A DNA stretch of 64,000 nt from Leptospira interrogans. GTDB lineage: Bacteria; Spirochaetota; Leptospiria; Leptospirales; Leptospiraceae. Shown here piece by piece: positions 31,611-50,569 of this stretch; the stretch's first letter is position 1, and every line of letters begins with the position of its first letter. The translations under genes and the position numbers were made by a program. The notes below the pieces were generated by a model. It searched no databases. It was given only the letters and a program-made list of their open reading frames with translations, and was not told the DNA's origin. The stretch covers positions 19,034-83,033 of the forward strand of contig NZ_FTNA01000020.1 in the NCBI RefSeq assembly GCF_900156205.1, read 5' to 3'.

Positions 31611-31622
31611 TACAACTTTAAT

Positions 31623-32104
<482 letters not shown>

Positions 32105-32108
<4 letters not shown>

Positions 32109-33814
32109 ACTTTTTTTAATCCGGCCAAATCCTTAAATTCGATCATTTCCTTTTGAGACTTTCCCGCCGGTATCATCGGAAATACTTTTTCTTCCGCCGG
32201 TATCATTACTTCTAAAAATGCAGCTCCATCGTCTTTTGTAAAAAATTCAATCGCTTTATCTATTTCCGACTTATTTGAAATTTTCATCGCTGGAATAGAA
32301 TACGCTTCCGCGAGTTTCACAAAATCAGGATTAAAATTCCACTCGGACTCTGAAAACCTTTCCTCATAAAATAATTCCTGCCACTGACGAACCATTCCTA
32401 AAAAGTTATTATTGAATACTAAAATTTTTACTCCCAATTTGTTCGCTACAATAGTTGCTAATTCTTGAATATTCATCTGAATCGATCCGTCACCCGAAAT
32501 ACAGATGGTAGTTTTATCTGGTCTTCCAAATTTCGCTCCAATCGCTGCGGGAAGTCCGTAACCCATTGTTCCTAATCCTCCGGAAGTAAGCCAATTATTT
32601 GGTTCATCCATAAGATAATATTGAGCAGCCCACATCTGATGTTGTCCTACATCCGTGGAAACAATCGCTTTGCCTTGTGTTTTTTTATAAAGACGTTCTA
32701 AAAAGTCCTGCGGTTTAATTTCATTTCCAGAATTGTCAAAATCTAAAGGATGTTCTTTTTTCAAATTTTGAAGATGAGTCAACCATTCCTTACGTTCTTG
32801 TTTTTTTACAAACGGTAAAATGGCACTTAACGCGTCTTTTAAATCTCCGTGTAAAAGATAATCCACCTGAATTCGCTTATTAAACTCCGCCGTGTCTATA
32901 TCAATATGTGCTCGAACCGCTCCTTCCGCAAATTCTCCTATTTTTGCAACCCGGTCGTCAAATCTAGCTCCTAAATTAAGTATATAATCACATTCTAATA
33001 CTGCTTTATTTGCAGTGGCGGTTCCGTGCATTCCCAACATTCCAATACTCAAAGGATGAGTTCCTGGAAAAGCCCCAAGCCCCATCAGAGTTGTTGTAAC
33101 CGGAATTCCTCCTTTCGTAGCTAATTCTAAAATTTCTTTGGAAGCGCCTGCGTTAATTGCACCCCCACCTACATATAAAAGAGGTTTTTGAGATCGATTG
33201 ATCGCTTCCGCAAATTCTTCTAAATTTCCACTAACCGCTGGTTTTTTATAATGATGAGGAGCAATTTTTAATCGGGAAGACTTTCTGACATTAGTCAGCT
33301 CCGTTTGTACGTCCTTAGGAAAATCCAATAAAACCGGTCCAGGACGACCGCCTAACGCAATTAAGGTGGCCTCTTCAAAATGTCTTGCTATATCGTCTGC
33401 CGATTTTATCAGAGCATTGTATTTTGTGATCGGTATGGTAATTCCGAAAATATCCGCTTCTTGAAAAGCGTCTGTCCCTATCGCATTCGTAGCGACCTGT
33501 CCCGTAATGGCTAAAATCGGAACCGAATCCATTTTTGCGTCAGTAATTCCGGTAACTAGATTAGTTGCTCCCGGTCCAGACGTTGCAATACAAACTCCCA
33601 ATTTTCCAGTCGCTCTTGCATATCCTTCGGCCATATGAACCGCACCTTGTTCGTGTCTTACCAAGATATGTTTAATTTTTTTACTCTTATAAATTTCATC
33701 ATAAAAGGGAAGAATGGCTCCGCCGGGGTATCCAAAAACGACGTCCACTCCGTATTCTTCCAGAAGTTCCACCATCAATCTGGCACCGGTTACTCTTCTT
33801 GATTCTGCGGACAT
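32105..33814 (-). CDS. ilvB: Acetolactate synthase large subunit
   Basis: 569 aa from ATG 33812-33814. This start has a strong GGGGGAG ribosome site 8 bp upstream; the longer frame back to 33883 adds a hydrophobic stretch unlike the family, so it is not used. The protein has the glutamate-containing '[19 protein letters not shown]', '[18 protein letters not shown]' and, near residue 430, the thiamine-diphosphate motif '[18 protein letters not shown]' ending at '[13 protein letters not shown]'. It makes acetolactate and acetohydroxybutyrate, the first common step of valine and isoleucine synthesis. It is followed by ilvN with an ATGA overlap. Confidence 0.94.
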
Positions 33815-35353
<1,539 letters not shown>

Positions 35354-35607
35354 CATTCCTTTCTTTTAAAAAGTATAGGAACTAAAAATATCTTTTTAGA
35401 ATTTTTGCCTATTCTAAGACCATTATTCTTAATTCTACAAAACAAAACTCATATCACTTGTGGGTTTTGAAAATTAAAATCGAATTTTAATTTCCATATC
35501 CATTGTCTTAAATTGCCAATACCATTTATTATCTTTTTTGCAAATACCACACCACTCAAGCAATCCATAAACAGAGGATTAAAAACGAAAATTAATTCTA
35601 CTACATT

Positions 35608-35705
35608 AGAGTTGTTAAAAAAATAAATACTCCGTCTATTTCTGTTTTATGAAAACGGTCTATGGAAGCAGTTTTGTTAAACTGAACTTTCAAAAATCCT
35701 ATTCT
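35608..35705. repeat. MITE-like element, second copy
   Basis: 98 bp beginning 'AGAGTTGTTAAAAAAATAAA' and ending 'CAAAAATCCTATTCT', with 'GAAGCAGTTTTGTTAA' inside. It matches the element at 50968-51066 in length, start and central motif, though the right end is more diverged. The gap 35354-35915 contains nothing else recognisable. Confidence 0.55.
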
Positions 35706-35915
35706 ACTTTTCATATATAACTATTACCTAATTCTTTTTTAAGAAATTTAAAATCAGAAAAGCATTCCTCATATTCTATCCCTCAAGAAATATTTTCTAT
35801 AAACGACAACTAACGTTCATTTTATCTAATATTTTTCGCTTTGTCCTTGTATTAATTAAAGTAAATCTATAAACTTATACAACACACATAACGTATACTT
35901 TTCGGAACAAAAATC

Positions 35916-38456
<2,541 letters not shown>

Positions 38457-38536
38457 TTCTAAGGATGGTTAACTTAAAGTATTTAAAAAGCACAAGAAAC
38501 CCTTGATTTTTCCGCCCTCCGTTTTACTCTGCGCTT

Positions 38537-38806
<270 letters not shown>

Positions 38807-39146
38807 TCTTATTTTAGAATCTAGTGAATAAAATAAAAAGTAATTTTTCTCAGATTTAAAATCAAAAATTTTCTAAACAATTTTTGAAAAAGTTTTTTCA
38901 AAAACAAAAGATTAACGTTTAGTATATCGCATATTTCTAATATTTTAGAATTTTAATTCTCTAAACTTAACGATCAAATACAAACAACTCAGTTTTTAAG
39001 ATTTCGGATAGAAATTGATCTAAACATTAGAAAACGGAATTTTTGATCAAGTACGAATTATAAATCGATCGGATCGGTTTTTTTAAAATTTTGGTTCTTG
39101 TAGGATTTTATGAAAATGTTAGGACGATAGATTTTAAATCAAAGGA
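38807..39146. other. Intergenic between convergent genes, nothing recognised
   Basis: 340 bp of very AT-rich DNA with A and T runs, between the small gene at 38806 and the leftward gene ending at 39147. No repeat family member or hairpin with a clear U tail was found. Confidence 0.4.
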
Positions 39147-41150
39147 TCAGCGAGTTAAATTTACAATTAAATTTAGTTTTTCAGAAACGGTAATGACGTC
39201 TTGAACTCGGTTTTTATCTACAAGTATGGCTGTTGGGCCAATTTCATCCAAAACAATTTTTTTCCCTTTGATCTGTCCTAAAAGCAATTCCATCGTGTTC
39301 TGATCCTTTGTTCGAACCAGAACACAGTCTTCGGTAATTTCTACTACTGGAAGATTTCCACCCCAATCCTCTAATAAAAAGAGTAAGTTTTGAGCAAGAT
39401 CAGCTTTACTAGAGCTTTTTAAGAAATCTATAAACTCTACTGGTTTATATCCTAAAAGAATTCCCAACTGAAAAGCTTCCTTAGTCAAAACGAAAGTATA
39501 AACTCGATCATAATCCTTGAGTTCGGTAAAAGCTTTTAAAAGATGCAGACCATAAATCGATACACGATCCGGAAAGGCGATGATCGTAAAATCCGGATTG
39601 ATCGTAATTCCACCCTTCTCCGTTTTATGAGAAAGTTCTCCTGTTTGAAAGAAATATTCCCCTAACTTAGAAAGAGAAAGAAATCGATTTGGATATTCTA
39701 CTTCTAAAAGACCAAACAAATGCAGATAAAAAATCACACTCATAATTTCCTTACGTAGTTCCGCAAGGTCAGACTGAAAATTTTTAGTTCTAAATCCGGG
39801 GGAAAGAATCAGATGTTCCCGAATGATATTGGAAAAAATTACGGATAGATGAATTCGTTTGGCCTTAATAATCAGACTCACACATTTGTCTAAGATAGGT
39901 TTATCATAAAATGGCATTTCGGTCGCGGTAAAAACCTCCGCGGGAACAACCCGTTTCATCCGAGCTTCGTTCACTTCATGTACAACGAGTTTCATAATTT
40001 CGAAAATATCCTTTCCGTTAAACTCGTTCATTTCTTCTCTGAGTACTATATTTTCTCCCTTAATATCCACTATATTCAGAAGTTTTAATACTGGAAGAAT
40101 TAGTTCCATTTGATAGATCTGGCTTTTTTCTGGAAAAATTCCTATATCAGGATTGAGAAGTTCTTGCTCCGTTCTTTTATGATCCGCCTGTTTTACCTTT
40201 CCGGATTTTGCAAGAACCAATCCTTTACGGCTGATGTAAGATATGAGTTTTTTTGTATTGAGAAAAAAATCTAGATCGTTGGTTGCTAGTTTTTCAGTTC
40301 TCTGTTTTGTTCCTTTTTTTACAGAAGGTAAAATAGGATGTGTCTGAACGTATTTTAAAATTTCATCCGGAATTACGAACACTCGAACGAATTTTTCGTC
40401 CACAAAACAAACATCCACTACAAGACCTTTGGCAATCAGAGCAGGTACAATCTGTTCGTATTTTCCTCGACTGGTAACAACGTAACTGCGTATATCTTCC
40501 GCTTCGGAAACACCACCGCTTAAATAAACTCTCACCAAGGTATCCCTTTCCAATTCGGAAAGTGATTGAAGATTTAGATCGATCCCTTCTTCGGAAGAAG
40601 CAAGAACATAAAACTTCTTCATTCCATCCAATTGTTTGGGAGCTTTAACAACCGTTTTCCACTCATCGGAAATTTCGGTTGTCTTTTTTCGATCCAAATA
40701 TTTCTCCAAAGAGATCTTATACTTATCTCCCTTTAGATTTTGTTCGAGAGGAACCAGACCGGCAATTTCTTCAAACGCATGATATTTATCTAAATTATTA
40801 GTAAGACGTTCTCTATTTTTTCTCTGATATACGAGATGATATTTTCGTAAAAGGTTCAATTCCATCTCTACGTTGATCGGAGGGATATTTACCTTTCTAG
40901 AAATTTCCCCTAGAGTCAGTACATTCTTATTTTTAAGAATACTTGAATAAATTGTAACCTGTAATTGAGTAAGTTTTTCAAGAACTCCCTTTAGATAAAA
41001 ATCGTTTTGAAAAATTTCGTAGAGATAAGCTACGTTTTTATTTTTTTCTTTATAAGGAAGTTTTGTAAGATTCCAAAGAGCAGCGACTTTCTTCAGGTCG
41101 TTCTGTTCCAGTTTATCGAGTTCCTGAAGTAATACTGAATCGTTACTCAT
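39147..41150 (-). CDS. Helicase-associated (Helicase_C_3/XPB N-terminal-like) domain protein
   Basis: 667 aa without helicase motifs of its own. The C-terminal third has '[20 protein letters not shown]', '[19 protein letters not shown]' and '[19 protein letters not shown]', the pattern of the helicase-associated domain found in bacterial XPB/Ssl2-like proteins. N-terminal parts are winged-helix-like ('[22 protein letters not shown]'). In many bacteria this domain pairs with a separate XPB helicase gene, but none is in the window. A role in DNA repair or transcription-coupled processes is a guess. It points away from the AarF gene. Confidence 0.75.
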   Translation of the reverse strand: MSNDSVLLQELDKLEQNDLKKVAALWNLTKLPYKEKNKNVAYLYEIFQNDFYLKGVLEKLTQLQVTIYSSILKNKNVLTLGEISRKVNIPPINVEMELNLLRKYHLVYQRKNRERLTNNLDKYHAFEEIAGLVPLEQNLKGDKYKISLEKYLDRKKTTEISDEWKTVVKAPKQLDGMKKFYVLASSEEGIDLNLQSLSELERDTLVRVYLSGGVSEAEDIRSYVVTSRGKYEQIVPALIAKGLVVDVCFVDEKFVRVFVIPDEILKYVQTHPILPSVKKGTKQRTEKLATNDLDFFLNTKKLISYISRKGLVLAKSGKVKQADHKRTEQELLNPDIGIFPEKSQIYQMELILPVLKLLNIVDIKGENIVLREEMNEFNGKDIFEIMKLVVHEVNEARMKRVVPAEVFTATEMPFYDKPILDKCVSLIIKAKRIHLSVIFSNIIREHLILSPGFRTKNFQSDLAELRKEIMSVIFYLHLFGLLEVEYPNRFLSLSKLGEYFFQTGELSHKTEKGGITINPDFTIIAFPDRVSIYGLHLLKAFTELKDYDRVYTFVLTKEAFQLGILLGYKPVEFIDFLKSSSKADLAQNLLFLLEDWGGNLPVVEITEDCVLVRTKDQNTMELLLGQIKGKKIVLDEIGPTAILVDKNRVQDVITVSEKLNLIVNLTR

Positions 41151-41167
41151 AAGAGGAGATACGCCGA

Positions 41168-41201
<34 letters not shown>

Positions 41202-41321
41202 GCTCTCGTTCGTAAACAAAAAAGCGGGTTTGACTCGCATACATTCGAGTGAATTCACCCATTTTTTCAGACTTCTTTTCTGTAGTTGTATTTTGAATCT
41301 AAGCCCAAAATATTTGTGATT

Positions 41322-42614
41322 ATGGCCGGTTTTTTTGATTCCTTGAAAATTGGTTTTGGCGGCGCCTCTCGAATTCTAAACAGCAGTTTTGTATTCTCCA
41401 CAAAAACCATTCTTCTTTTAAAAGATCTTGCATTGGGTGACGATACGTTTCCGATCCGACTTCGAGAGGCATTTGAAGAGTTAGGCGCCACCTATATCAA
41501 GTTAGGTCAATTGATTGCCTCCGCTCCTTCTCTTTTTCCAGACAAGTTCGTTACCGAAATGCAAAAGTGTTTGGATCAGGTTCGTCCAATTCCCTATTCT
41601 ATGATAACAACTATCATCCAAAAAGAATTAGGCGGAACACTCTCAGATCATTTCCTAAGTGTGGAGCCGATTCCGATCGCCTCTGCGTCTATCGCACAAG
41701 TACATTCTGCGGTCACCAAAGACGGATTAGACGTAGTGATCAAAGTGCAAAGACCGGATATAGAATCTACGTTATCCGCCGATTTAAACCTAATCTACTT
41801 TGTTTCGGTTCTTTTTGAAAAATTTGCTCCTGGCCTAAGTAAGTCCGGCATTGCGGACATGGTAGAACAATTCCAAACTTCTATATTAGAAGAAATTGAT
41901 TTTTATAAAGAAGCAGATAATATAGAAGAGTTCGAAAAAGAACTTCTTTCTATGGGAGAAACTAGAGCCAGAGTTCCCAAAGTTTACAGAGAATTATCTA
42001 CGAAAAAAATTCTTACTCTAGAACGTTTTTACGGAGCCCCGATCACAGATGAAAGTTCAGTCCGTAGATATTCTTCCGATCCTCAAAAGACTCTGACAGG
42101 TGCTCTTGAAATCTGGTTTTCTACACTTTCTAGAAGTGGTTTTTTTCACGCAGATGTACATGCAGGAAATTTAATGATTCTTAGAGACGGTACCGTTGGT
42201 TTTATAGACTTTGGTATCGTAGGTAGAATTTCTCCACGCGTTTGGGAAGGTTTGATGATCTTTTTAGAAGGCCTTAGTTTAAATCGAACCGAAAAAATCG
42301 CTAAGGGTTTGATCCAGATGGATTCTACGGCCAAAGGTGTGGACGAAAAAAAACTTTCAAAAGATTTAGAGATCGTCTTTTCTAAAATGACCGAAATGGT
42401 CTTAAAGGTTCAGATGGGAGATTTAGAATCTTTGGACGATAAAAAATTAAACGCGATCCTTTTTGAGTTTCGAGAAATTTCAATTCAAAACGGTTTAAAA
42501 ATTCCAAAAGAATTCGGGCTTTTAATCAAACAAATTTTATATTTCGACAAATACGTAAAAACGATGGCTCCCGATATAGACCTGATCCGAGATCGTGATA
42601 AATTTCTAATATGA
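41322..42614 (+). CDS. ABC1/AarF/UbiB-family atypical kinase
   Basis: 430 aa from ATG 41322 (a TTG start at 41286 is possible; no strong ribosome site decides). The UbiB signatures are all present: '[19 protein letters not shown]' (KxGQ), '[18 protein letters not shown]', '[12 protein letters not shown]', and the catalytic '[16 protein letters not shown]' with '[13 protein letters not shown]' for the DFG-like metal site. It lacks the C-terminal membrane helices of some UbiB proteins, ending '[11 protein letters not shown]'. Family members support quinone or lipid metabolism. Its TGA overlaps the ATG of feoA (ATGATG), so it seems cotranscribed with feoAB, an unusual link. Confidence 0.88.
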   Translation: MAGFFDSLKIGFGGASRILNSSFVFSTKTILLLKDLALGDDTFPIRLREAFEELGATYIKLGQLIASAPSLFPDKFVTEMQKCLDQVRPIPYSMITTIIQKELGGTLSDHFLSVEPIPIASASIAQVHSAVTKDGLDVVIKVQRPDIESTLSADLNLIYFVSVLFEKFAPGLSKSGIADMVEQFQTSILEEIDFYKEADNIEEFEKELLSMGETRARVPKVYRELSTKKILTLERFYGAPITDESSVRRYSSDPQKTLTGALEIWFSTLSRSGFFHADVHAGNLMILRDGTVGFIDFGIVGRISPRVWEGLMIFLEGLSLNRTEKIAKGLIQMDSTAKGVDEKKLSKDLEIVFSKMTEMVLKVQMGDLESLDDKKLNAILFEFREISIQNGLKIPKEFGLLIKQILYFDKYVKTMAPDIDLIRDRDKFLI

Positions 42615-42856
42615 TGTTAAACGAATTAGAAAAAGGGCAAGAAGCCCCTATCATCTTCTTACTTTCTAAACCGGGTAAAGAAGAACTATTCCGAAACATT
42701 TTGGACATCGGCTTACTTCCGGGCACTTTTGTTCTGGTTCTTGAAAAATATTCTTCTCAAAACAAAATGGTGATACGAGCGGGTGAAGTGGAAATAGCGA
42801 TCCGAAAAGTAGAAGCAGAGTTGATTCAAGTAGGAGAAATCCGTGGGTCATTCTGA
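42611..42856 (+). CDS. feoA: FeoA-like ferrous iron transport accessory protein
   Basis: 81 aa, a single SH3-like FeoA domain: '[19 protein letters not shown]' (the LGLxPGxxV-type core) and '[20 protein letters not shown]' (the usual G-x-x-IALR-like strand). It follows AarF with an overlapping stop/start and overlaps feoB by 14 bp, so all three are coupled. FeoA is thought to assist FeoB at the membrane. Confidence 0.85.
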   Translation: MMLNELEKGQEAPIIFLLSKPGKEELFRNILDIGLLPGTFVLVLEKYSSQNKMVIRAGEVEIAIRKVEAELIQVGEIRGSF

Positions 42857-44948
42857 TAGTTCGAAAACATTTCGGATTTTGATGGCAGGAAATCCGAATT
42901 GTGGAAAATCAACTTTATTCAATCAACTAACAGGGCTTAGACAAAAGACCGGTAACTATCACGGCGTCACCGTAGAAAAAGCAGAAGGTATTTTTCATCA
43001 TCTAGATCATTCTGTAAAAATTTTAGATCTTCCAGGTGCGTTTAGTTTGGGAGGGAGCTCAGAAGATAAACAGATTACAAGTAGAGTTCTGATTGGTCAC
43101 GAAGCAGGAGACCGCATACTTTTTGTGATGGACGCTTCCCTTGCAGAAAGAAGCCTTCAGTTTTTACTTCAAATCTTAGAATTAAACGTTCCCGTTTTAG
43201 TCGCGGTCACGATGAAAGACGTTTTAGAAAAAAAAAGGGTTCAACTCAGGTTAGATTTACTTTCAAATGAATTTGGAATTTTATTTCAATACGTAAATCC
43301 TAAAAACGGAGAAGGAATTAAAGAACTCAAAGATAGGATCGTTTCTCCAAAAGCGTTTTGCCTCCCTATCCGATCCTTTCCGTGGGATTCCGAAAGAGAA
43401 AATTTCTTAAACGATCTTTTAAATTCACTTTCCACAGAACATTCCAATTCTTTAAAGTTCGTTTTGACCAATTCTCTTAAAGAACTTTCCGGCGAAATTT
43501 TACAAAAAGGTCTCCCTGGACTTTCTCTTTTTTCAGAAACTCCCTCAAAACTCATCCGTGAAAAATTTGAGCGTTTTGGTAAACGTTTCACTTATTTGGA
43601 AGAACTAACTCAAAAATCCATCTATATTAAAAAAATATTAAGTACTGCAATCGTTGGTGACCCGATTCCAAACGAAAGGGTTCTTTCCAAAGCGGATAAA
43701 ATTCTACTACATCCTTTTTGGGGACTGGTTTCTTTTTTAGGTATTATGGCCTTGGTATTTCAGGCGCTTTTTACTTGGTCGGAAATGCCTATGGATTGGA
43801 TAGAATCCTGCGTTCGAAATGTAGGAACTTTTGTAGGAGATTTTTTAGAGGAAGGTCCTCTTCGTTCTTTAATCCAAGAAGGAATCATAGGTGGGGTCGG
43901 AGCCGTTTTAGTGTTTATTCCTCAGATTAGTCTTTTGTTTTTATTTATCGGTATTTTGGAAGAAACCGGTTATATAGCCAGGGCCTCCTTTGTCATGGAT
44001 CGTTTTATGGGAAAGTTTGGTCTTTCTGGTAAATCTTTCATTCCATTGTTGTCTTCTGCGGCGTGTGCAGTTCCTGCGATTATGGGAACTAGAACCATTG
44101 AAAACAAATCAGATCGACTAACAACGATTTTAGTTTCTCCCTTGATCACTTGCTCGGCGCGTTATCCGGTATATGTTTTAGTGATCGGAGCGATTTTTCC
44201 CTCAAAAAATATTTTGGGAATTTTTAACGTTCAAGCGCTTACTATGTTCGGACTTTTTCTTTTGGGAATGATCGCGTCTATGTTCGCGGCCTTAGTTTTC
44301 AAAAAGACTTTTTTTAAATCTGATTCTTCTTATTTTTTAATGGAACTTCCAGCCTACAATACTCCCTCGATCAAAAGCCTGGCGCTTACTGTATTCAAAA
44401 AATTGAAAGCATTTTTATCTACCGCAGGACAGATCATTTTGTTTATTTCTATCTTACTTTGGTTTTTGGCAAATTATCCCAGAATCGACTCTTCCCTTTA
44501 TCCAAACCTTACAGACGCAGAACTCAAAAAAATACAGATCCGAGAATCCTACGCGGGACACAGCGGTAAATTTATGGAGCCCGTTTTAAAACCGATCGGT
44601 TTTGATTGGAAGATGGGAATCGGAATCATTACCTCGTTTGCCGCAAGAGAAATTATGGTATCTACACTTTCCATCATATACGGAGTTGGTGGAGAAGAAT
44701 CTACAGACGACCTTAAAGAGGCTCTCCTAAAAGATACAGATGAAAACGGAAAACCAGTTTGGGGACTAAGTAATTCTGTCAGTTTACTTCTGTTTTTTGC
44801 GTTTGCCTGTCAATGTATGTCCACTTTAGCAGTGGTAAAAAAAGAAACGAATTCTATCTTTTGGCCTTTGTTTTTATTTACATATATGACAATTTTAGCA
44901 TATTCTACTTCTTTTATAGTATTCCAGGTTTGGCAACTATTCTCCTAG
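42843..44948 (+). CDS. feoB: Ferrous iron transporter FeoB
   Basis: 701 aa from GTG 42843, with TAGGAGA upstream. The N-terminal G domain has G1 '[16 protein letters not shown]', G2 '[15 protein letters not shown]' and G3 'DLPGAFSL'; a helical part follows to about residue 265. The transport domain has about eight membrane helices, with '[18 protein letters not shown]', '[16 protein letters not shown]' and '[13 protein letters not shown]' as the FeoB gating and Cys-containing segments, and the second gate half '[16 protein letters not shown]'. FeoB imports Fe(II), coupled to GTP hydrolysis. No FeoC is seen. Confidence 0.95.
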   Translation: MGHSDSSKTFRILMAGNPNCGKSTLFNQLTGLRQKTGNYHGVTVEKAEGIFHHLDHSVKILDLPGAFSLGGSSEDKQITSRVLIGHEAGDRILFVMDASLAERSLQFLLQILELNVPVLVAVTMKDVLEKKRVQLRLDLLSNEFGILFQYVNPKNGEGIKELKDRIVSPKAFCLPIRSFPWDSERENFLNDLLNSLSTEHSNSLKFVLTNSLKELSGEILQKGLPGLSLFSETPSKLIREKFERFGKRFTYLEELTQKSIYIKKILSTAIVGDPIPNERVLSKADKILLHPFWGLVSFLGIMALVFQALFTWSEMPMDWIESCVRNVGTFVGDFLEEGPLRSLIQEGIIGGVGAVLVFIPQISLLFLFIGILEETGYIARASFVMDRFMGKFGLSGKSFIPLLSSAACAVPAIMGTRTIENKSDRLTTILVSPLITCSARYPVYVLVIGAIFPSKNILGIFNVQALTMFGLFLLGMIASMFAALVFKKTFFKSDSSYFLMELPAYNTPSIKSLALTVFKKLKAFLSTAGQIILFISILLWFLANYPRIDSSLYPNLTDAELKKIQIRESYAGHSGKFMEPVLKPIGFDWKMGIGIITSFAAREIMVSTLSIIYGVGGEESTDDLKEALLKDTDENGKPVWGLSNSVSLLLFFAFACQCMSTLAVVKKETNSIFWPLFLFTYMTILAYSTSFIVFQVWQLFS

Positions 44949-44959
44949 AAAAAATTAGA

Positions 44960-46915
<1,956 letters not shown>

Positions 46916-46930
46916 AATACGAAGTAAACC

Positions 46931-47929
46931 ATGAACTTTTCAAAAGAATTTTCAATCGCATCCAAATTAGATCTAGGCCCTGAACATCCTCCAATCGTCG
47001 TAGCCGAAATTGGACTCAATCACAACAACGATGAAGAAATCGGCAAAAAAACGATCGCTGCTGCTAAAAAAGCTGGAGCGCAAGCAGTAAAATTTCAATC
47101 CTATGTCACTGAAGAATTTATAGACGTTCACAATCCGGAAGCAAAGGTTTTAGTAGATATATTCAAAAAATATGAACTATCGGAAACGATGCATAAAAAA
47201 TTCCAAAAAACCGCGGAGGAAGAAGGTTTAATTTTTTTCTCCACTCCTCTTTGTATTAGTTCTCTAAATCTGCTTATAGGTCTAAAAGTTCCATTAATCA
47301 AAATTGCAAGTGGAGACGTGACAAACAAAACACTTCTTTTAGAAACTGCAAAATCGAAACTACCGGTAATCCTTTCTTCGGGGGCTGCGGATTTTTTTGA
47401 ACTAAACAGAGCGATTTCCTTTTTAGAAAAAGAAGGAACAGATAAACTTTGTCTTTTACACTGTGTTTCTATTTATCCTACTCCCCCAGAAAAAGCGAAT
47501 CTCAAAGTGTTAGAAACATTCAAAAACCTTTATACGTTTCCGATTGGTTTTTCGGATCATACTACGGGAAATATCGCCGCATCCGTAGCCGTTTCCTTAG
47601 GGGCTTGTATGATTGAAAAACATTTTACTTTAGATAAAAATCTGGACGGCCCAGACCATGTTATCTCTGCAAATCCGGAAGAATTGAAAAATGTTTGTGA
47701 AAGCGCTTTTACCTCTTGGAAAATGAAAGGGAACGGTGAAAAAAAACCTTGGCCGGAAGAAATAAACGGAAGATTTTTCGGTAGAAGATCTCTGTATGCA
47801 GACTCTAAAGGAAATCCGATCGCACTTCGTCCGGATCTAACTCAAAAAGATAAAAAATATTTGGATTCTTGGGAAACGGAAAAAACCAATCTCTTAAGTC
47901 CAAAGCCAGGTAAACCCTTTCATGTTTGA
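46931..47929 (+). CDS. NeuB-family sialic/nonulosonic acid synthase-like protein
   Basis: 332 aa, 16 bp after the sulfatase gene. The NeuB TIM barrel is clear: '[20 protein letters not shown]', '[18 protein letters not shown]', '[17 protein letters not shown]', '[19 protein letters not shown]', '[19 protein letters not shown]' and '[20 protein letters not shown]'. The C-terminal part has the start of the antifreeze-like/SAF region ('[13 protein letters not shown]') but ends early, so that domain looks shortened. NeuB-type enzymes condense phosphoenolpyruvate with a hexosamine. Other nonulosonate genes are not here, so it could make a related sugar acid. It overlaps the next gene by 8 bp. Confidence 0.82.
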   Translation: MNFSKEFSIASKLDLGPEHPPIVVAEIGLNHNNDEEIGKKTIAAAKKAGAQAVKFQSYVTEEFIDVHNPEAKVLVDIFKKYELSETMHKKFQKTAEEEGLIFFSTPLCISSLNLLIGLKVPLIKIASGDVTNKTLLLETAKSKLPVILSSGAADFFELNRAISFLEKEGTDKLCLLHCVSIYPTPPEKANLKVLETFKNLYTFPIGFSDHTTGNIAASVAVSLGACMIEKHFTLDKNLDGPDHVISANPEELKNVCESAFTSWKMKGNGEKKPWPEEINGRFFGRRSLYADSKGNPIALRPDLTQKDKKYLDSWETEKTNLLSPKPGKPFHV

Positions 47930-49064
47930 TCGATTGTATTTTTGTAAATTAGAATATTTAATTTTACTAATATTATTTATTATATCTTTCGCTTCTACTT
48001 CTGCCGTAAGTGCGCCAATCGCCTACGGAAATTTAGGTTCGGAAGTGGATTTTATCGATTTTGGTAGATGGACCACAACACCTTTTAGTTATTCCGTATC
48101 ATCCTCCTTTTCCGCTGAATACGGAGGATTTAATCTTTTTGATTCGGATCCAAATACACATTGGTATTCTGTCAATCGTTCCGACTCTGAATGGGTCATT
48201 GTAGACTTCGGTTCTAAAAGACTGATCAACGGTTTAGAAATTACAGTCCCTATTTTTAAAAAAGAAAGAGCCGTAAAAAAATACGAAATCCAAGTTTTAA
48301 TCCGGGACGACTGGAGAACCATTCTTACAAATCAAAACGTGGAACTGCATAATTTTCATAAACTCGGAAATATAGATGCGTCCGTTTTGAGAATTTATTT
48401 TCCCGATTCCACAAATCGTGAAGTTGTAATTAGTGACCTTAAACTTTTTCTGAATCAAAAACTTTTAAACGGAATTGAACCTAGACTTAGAGGTTATTCG
48501 TTTCCAGTTCCTGACGGACTCATTTCCAGTTTTGATTCCCAACTTCCAAATGCTCCTAGAACCTATCGAAACGGAGTCCATAAGGGAATTGATATATACA
48601 AAAAAAAAGAACTAGATGGCCAGATTCGAAACTTAAATTTCCAAGACGAAATAATCTCACCCGCAGACGGAATTGTGATTCGAGCAGATCATTCCTATTC
48701 TCCCATGACTCTGTCAGATTATGAATATCACACTACCCAATCCCAAAAAGGAACCGTGACTTATGTTGAAAAAGATTTTGGAGGAAGACAAGTTTGGATC
48801 GATCACGGTCACGGTGTAATGACTAGCTTCAACCATCTTTCTTCGATTCATAAAAACATAAAAGTAGGTGAAAAAGTTAAACAAGGAGAATCAATCGGAA
48901 CCGTTGGAAACTCAGGTTTATTAGAAGAAGCGAAAAATATCTCAGACAATATTCATCTTCATTTTGAAATCTGGGTAGACGGTGAATTTTTAGGAAACGG
49001 TCTCCCTCCCGCTCAAGTTCGCAAATTACTTCAATTCTTTTTCAAAAGAAACGGAGTGGATTGA
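47922..49064 (+). CDS. Secreted M23 peptidase with discoidin-like domain
   Basis: 380 aa. A signal peptide/membrane helix comes first ('[20 protein letters not shown]', residues about 11-30). Residues about 50-175 look like an F5/8 type C (discoidin) domain: '[18 protein letters not shown]', '[18 protein letters not shown]'. The C-terminal part is an M23 (LytM) metallopeptidase with '[15 protein letters not shown]' (metal His and Asp), '[15 protein letters not shown]', '[18 protein letters not shown]' and '[13 protein letters not shown]' (metal His). All the zinc and catalytic residues are present. It could cut peptidoglycan cross-links. It overlaps the NeuB-like gene (ATG within its last codons). 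Confidence 0.85.
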   Translation: MFDRLYFCKLEYLILLILFIISFASTSAVSAPIAYGNLGSEVDFIDFGRWTTTPFSYSVSSSFSAEYGGFNLFDSDPNTHWYSVNRSDSEWVIVDFGSKRLINGLEITVPIFKKERAVKKYEIQVLIRDDWRTILTNQNVELHNFHKLGNIDASVLRIYFPDSTNREVVISDLKLFLNQKLLNGIEPRLRGYSFPVPDGLISSFDSQLPNAPRTYRNGVHKGIDIYKKKELDGQIRNLNFQDEIISPADGIVIRADHSYSPMTLSDYEYHTTQSQKGTVTYVEKDFGGRQVWIDHGHGVMTSFNHLSSIHKNIKVGEKVKQGESIGTVGNSGLLEEAKNISDNIHLHFEIWVDGEFLGNGLPPAQVRKLLQFFFKRNGVD

Positions 49065-49507
49065 TTTCCACACAACTAACGTATGTTTAAGATTAAAAAA
49101 GTCTTTTAACGTTTTCCACAAATCCATACTATCGTAAATAATAATTTTCTTATTTATGATCTTTATTACATTTCATAAATGGAATCCATACCTGTACAGC
49201 TCATCATAATTTTCTATGCGAAAATGAGAATCAAACATTAGATCGCAATTTTGTTACCCGCCTATCCTACGATGAGCTATTCCAGTTACAATAGAAATCA
49301 TTCTGATTTAACGTGAGTTCTATGATTACATTTATTTTATAAAACCCGATTTTCCTATAAAAATAAAACGTAGAACCACTACAACGTCTATGTTTCGCAG
49401 TTAGATTTTGAAGATGTAAAAACTCATACGGATTCCAGTTACAAAAAATGAATATTTGAAAATTCTTAATATGACTTAATTTGCGGGAGCTCTCACAAAT
49501 TTAGATT
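49065..49507. repeat. Repeat-derived intergenic DNA between convergent genes
   Basis: 443 bp with fragments of the dispersed family ('TTTAACGTGAGTTCTATG' near 49308, 'AAAACTCATACGGATTCC' near 49420, 'GCGGGAGCTCTCACAAATTT' near 49482). No gene seen. Confidence 0.45.
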
Positions 49508-50569
49508 TTAAGATAAAATTTTAGTTCCCGGAATTTCCAATACAAATTTGGAGCCAAATACTTTTGCAGGAGTAGTAAAACCCGCATGGAATTTCTTTTT
49601 TTCTACTTTGGAAACCGCGGCTAACGCAGACTCAATGGTAAACTCATACGCTTCCGAACAACGCATTCGAATAGAAACTCTCTTGGAGTTTGCTTCGCTC
49701 CAAACCTCTCCCCAAAGAAGCACCTCTCCCTTTTTTCTTTTTTGTTCATCCGGCCCACTTACAATCACTTCTACGATCTTTTGTATTCCTTTTAAAATCG
49801 CGGAATTTTTTAAGAAAAAAATACTAGGTTGTAATAATTTTAAAACACGCGCCTGCAGTTCGGGGAAAGAAGAATATACCGTGATGTTTGGAATCCCAGT
49901 AGAAATAAAAGAAGTAAAAATATCTCCCCAAGGAACTGCAAAAAATTCCGCATAACGTCCATTTATCTCTATTACTTTTTTTAAACTCAACTGTGGAATC
50001 GTTTCGATCTTTCCATTTCTTCTTATTTTAGATCCATAAGGAAGTTGAACCAGCGCACTTTTTAAAGTTCCTCTGGATAAGTCTGTAAAACCGGTAAATC
50101 CCAACTCTAAAAAATGGGCTTTGGAAAGTTTTTCTTTAAGCATTACCGCAAGACAATCTGTGGGCACTACATCAAATCCCACTCCTGGAAGTAACATTAT
50201 ATTTTTTGCAAGTGCCTTAGGAGATAAGGAATACAACATCTCAAATACCGGAATTTCTCCAGTAACATCCAAATAGTGAACCCTGGATTCTACACAAGCT
50301 TTTGCTATTGGAATTGCTGTTTCTATAAATGGGCCTGCACAATTTAAAACTAAGAAACTATCTGAAATCTGGTTTTGAATTTCTTTTGGATTTTCCAAAG
50401 AAAATACCCTAAACGGAAGTCCCAATTCTTCGGCAAGAAAACGAATTTTAGATTCAGATCTACCGGCAAGAATCGGTGTTTGTCCTCTTTCCACGGCTTT
50501 TTTGGCAATCAATTTCCCCGTGTAACCATTAGCTCCATAGAGAAGCCAGTTTTTTTTCTTAGTGGCCAT
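49508..50569 (-). CDS. Saccharopine dehydrogenase-like / trans-acting enoyl reductase family protein
   Basis: 353 aa. It opens with a Rossmann fold: 'WLLYGANGYTGKLIAKKAVE' (G-x-x-G-x-x-G), then 'PILAGRSESKIRFLAEELG', 'SFLVLNCAGPFIETAIPIAK' and 'HYLDVTGEIPVFEML', which is the pattern of the trans-acting enoyl reductase (saccharopine dehydrogenase-like) family. A central part has 'LPGVGFDVVPTDCLAVML'. It is a bit shorter than the roughly 400-aa family. In mycobacteria relatives act on polyketide chains; the substrate here is unknown. The start 'MATKKKNWLLYG' fits the Rossmann strand. Confidence 0.85.
   Translation of the reverse strand: MATKKKNWLLYGANGYTGKLIAKKAVERGQTPILAGRSESKIRFLAEELGLPFRVFSLENPKEIQNQISDSFLVLNCAGPFIETAIPIAKACVESRVHYLDVTGEIPVFEMLYSLSPKALAKNIMLLPGVGFDVVPTDCLAVMLKEKLSKAHFLELGFTGFTDLSRGTLKSALVQLPYGSKIRRNGKIETIPQLSLKKVIEINGRYAEFFAVPWGDIFTSFISTGIPNITVYSSFPELQARVLKLLQPSIFFLKNSAILKGIQKIVEVIVSGPDEQKRKKGEVLLWGEVWSEANSKRVSIRMRCSEAYEFTIESALAAVSKVEKKKFHAGFTTPAKVFGSKFVLEIPGTKILS

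Noticed and set aside
44813..44959. Longer N terminus of the sulfatase gene
   Set aside because: It would overlap feoB by more than 130 bp and adds residues unlike the family; ATG 44960 is better.
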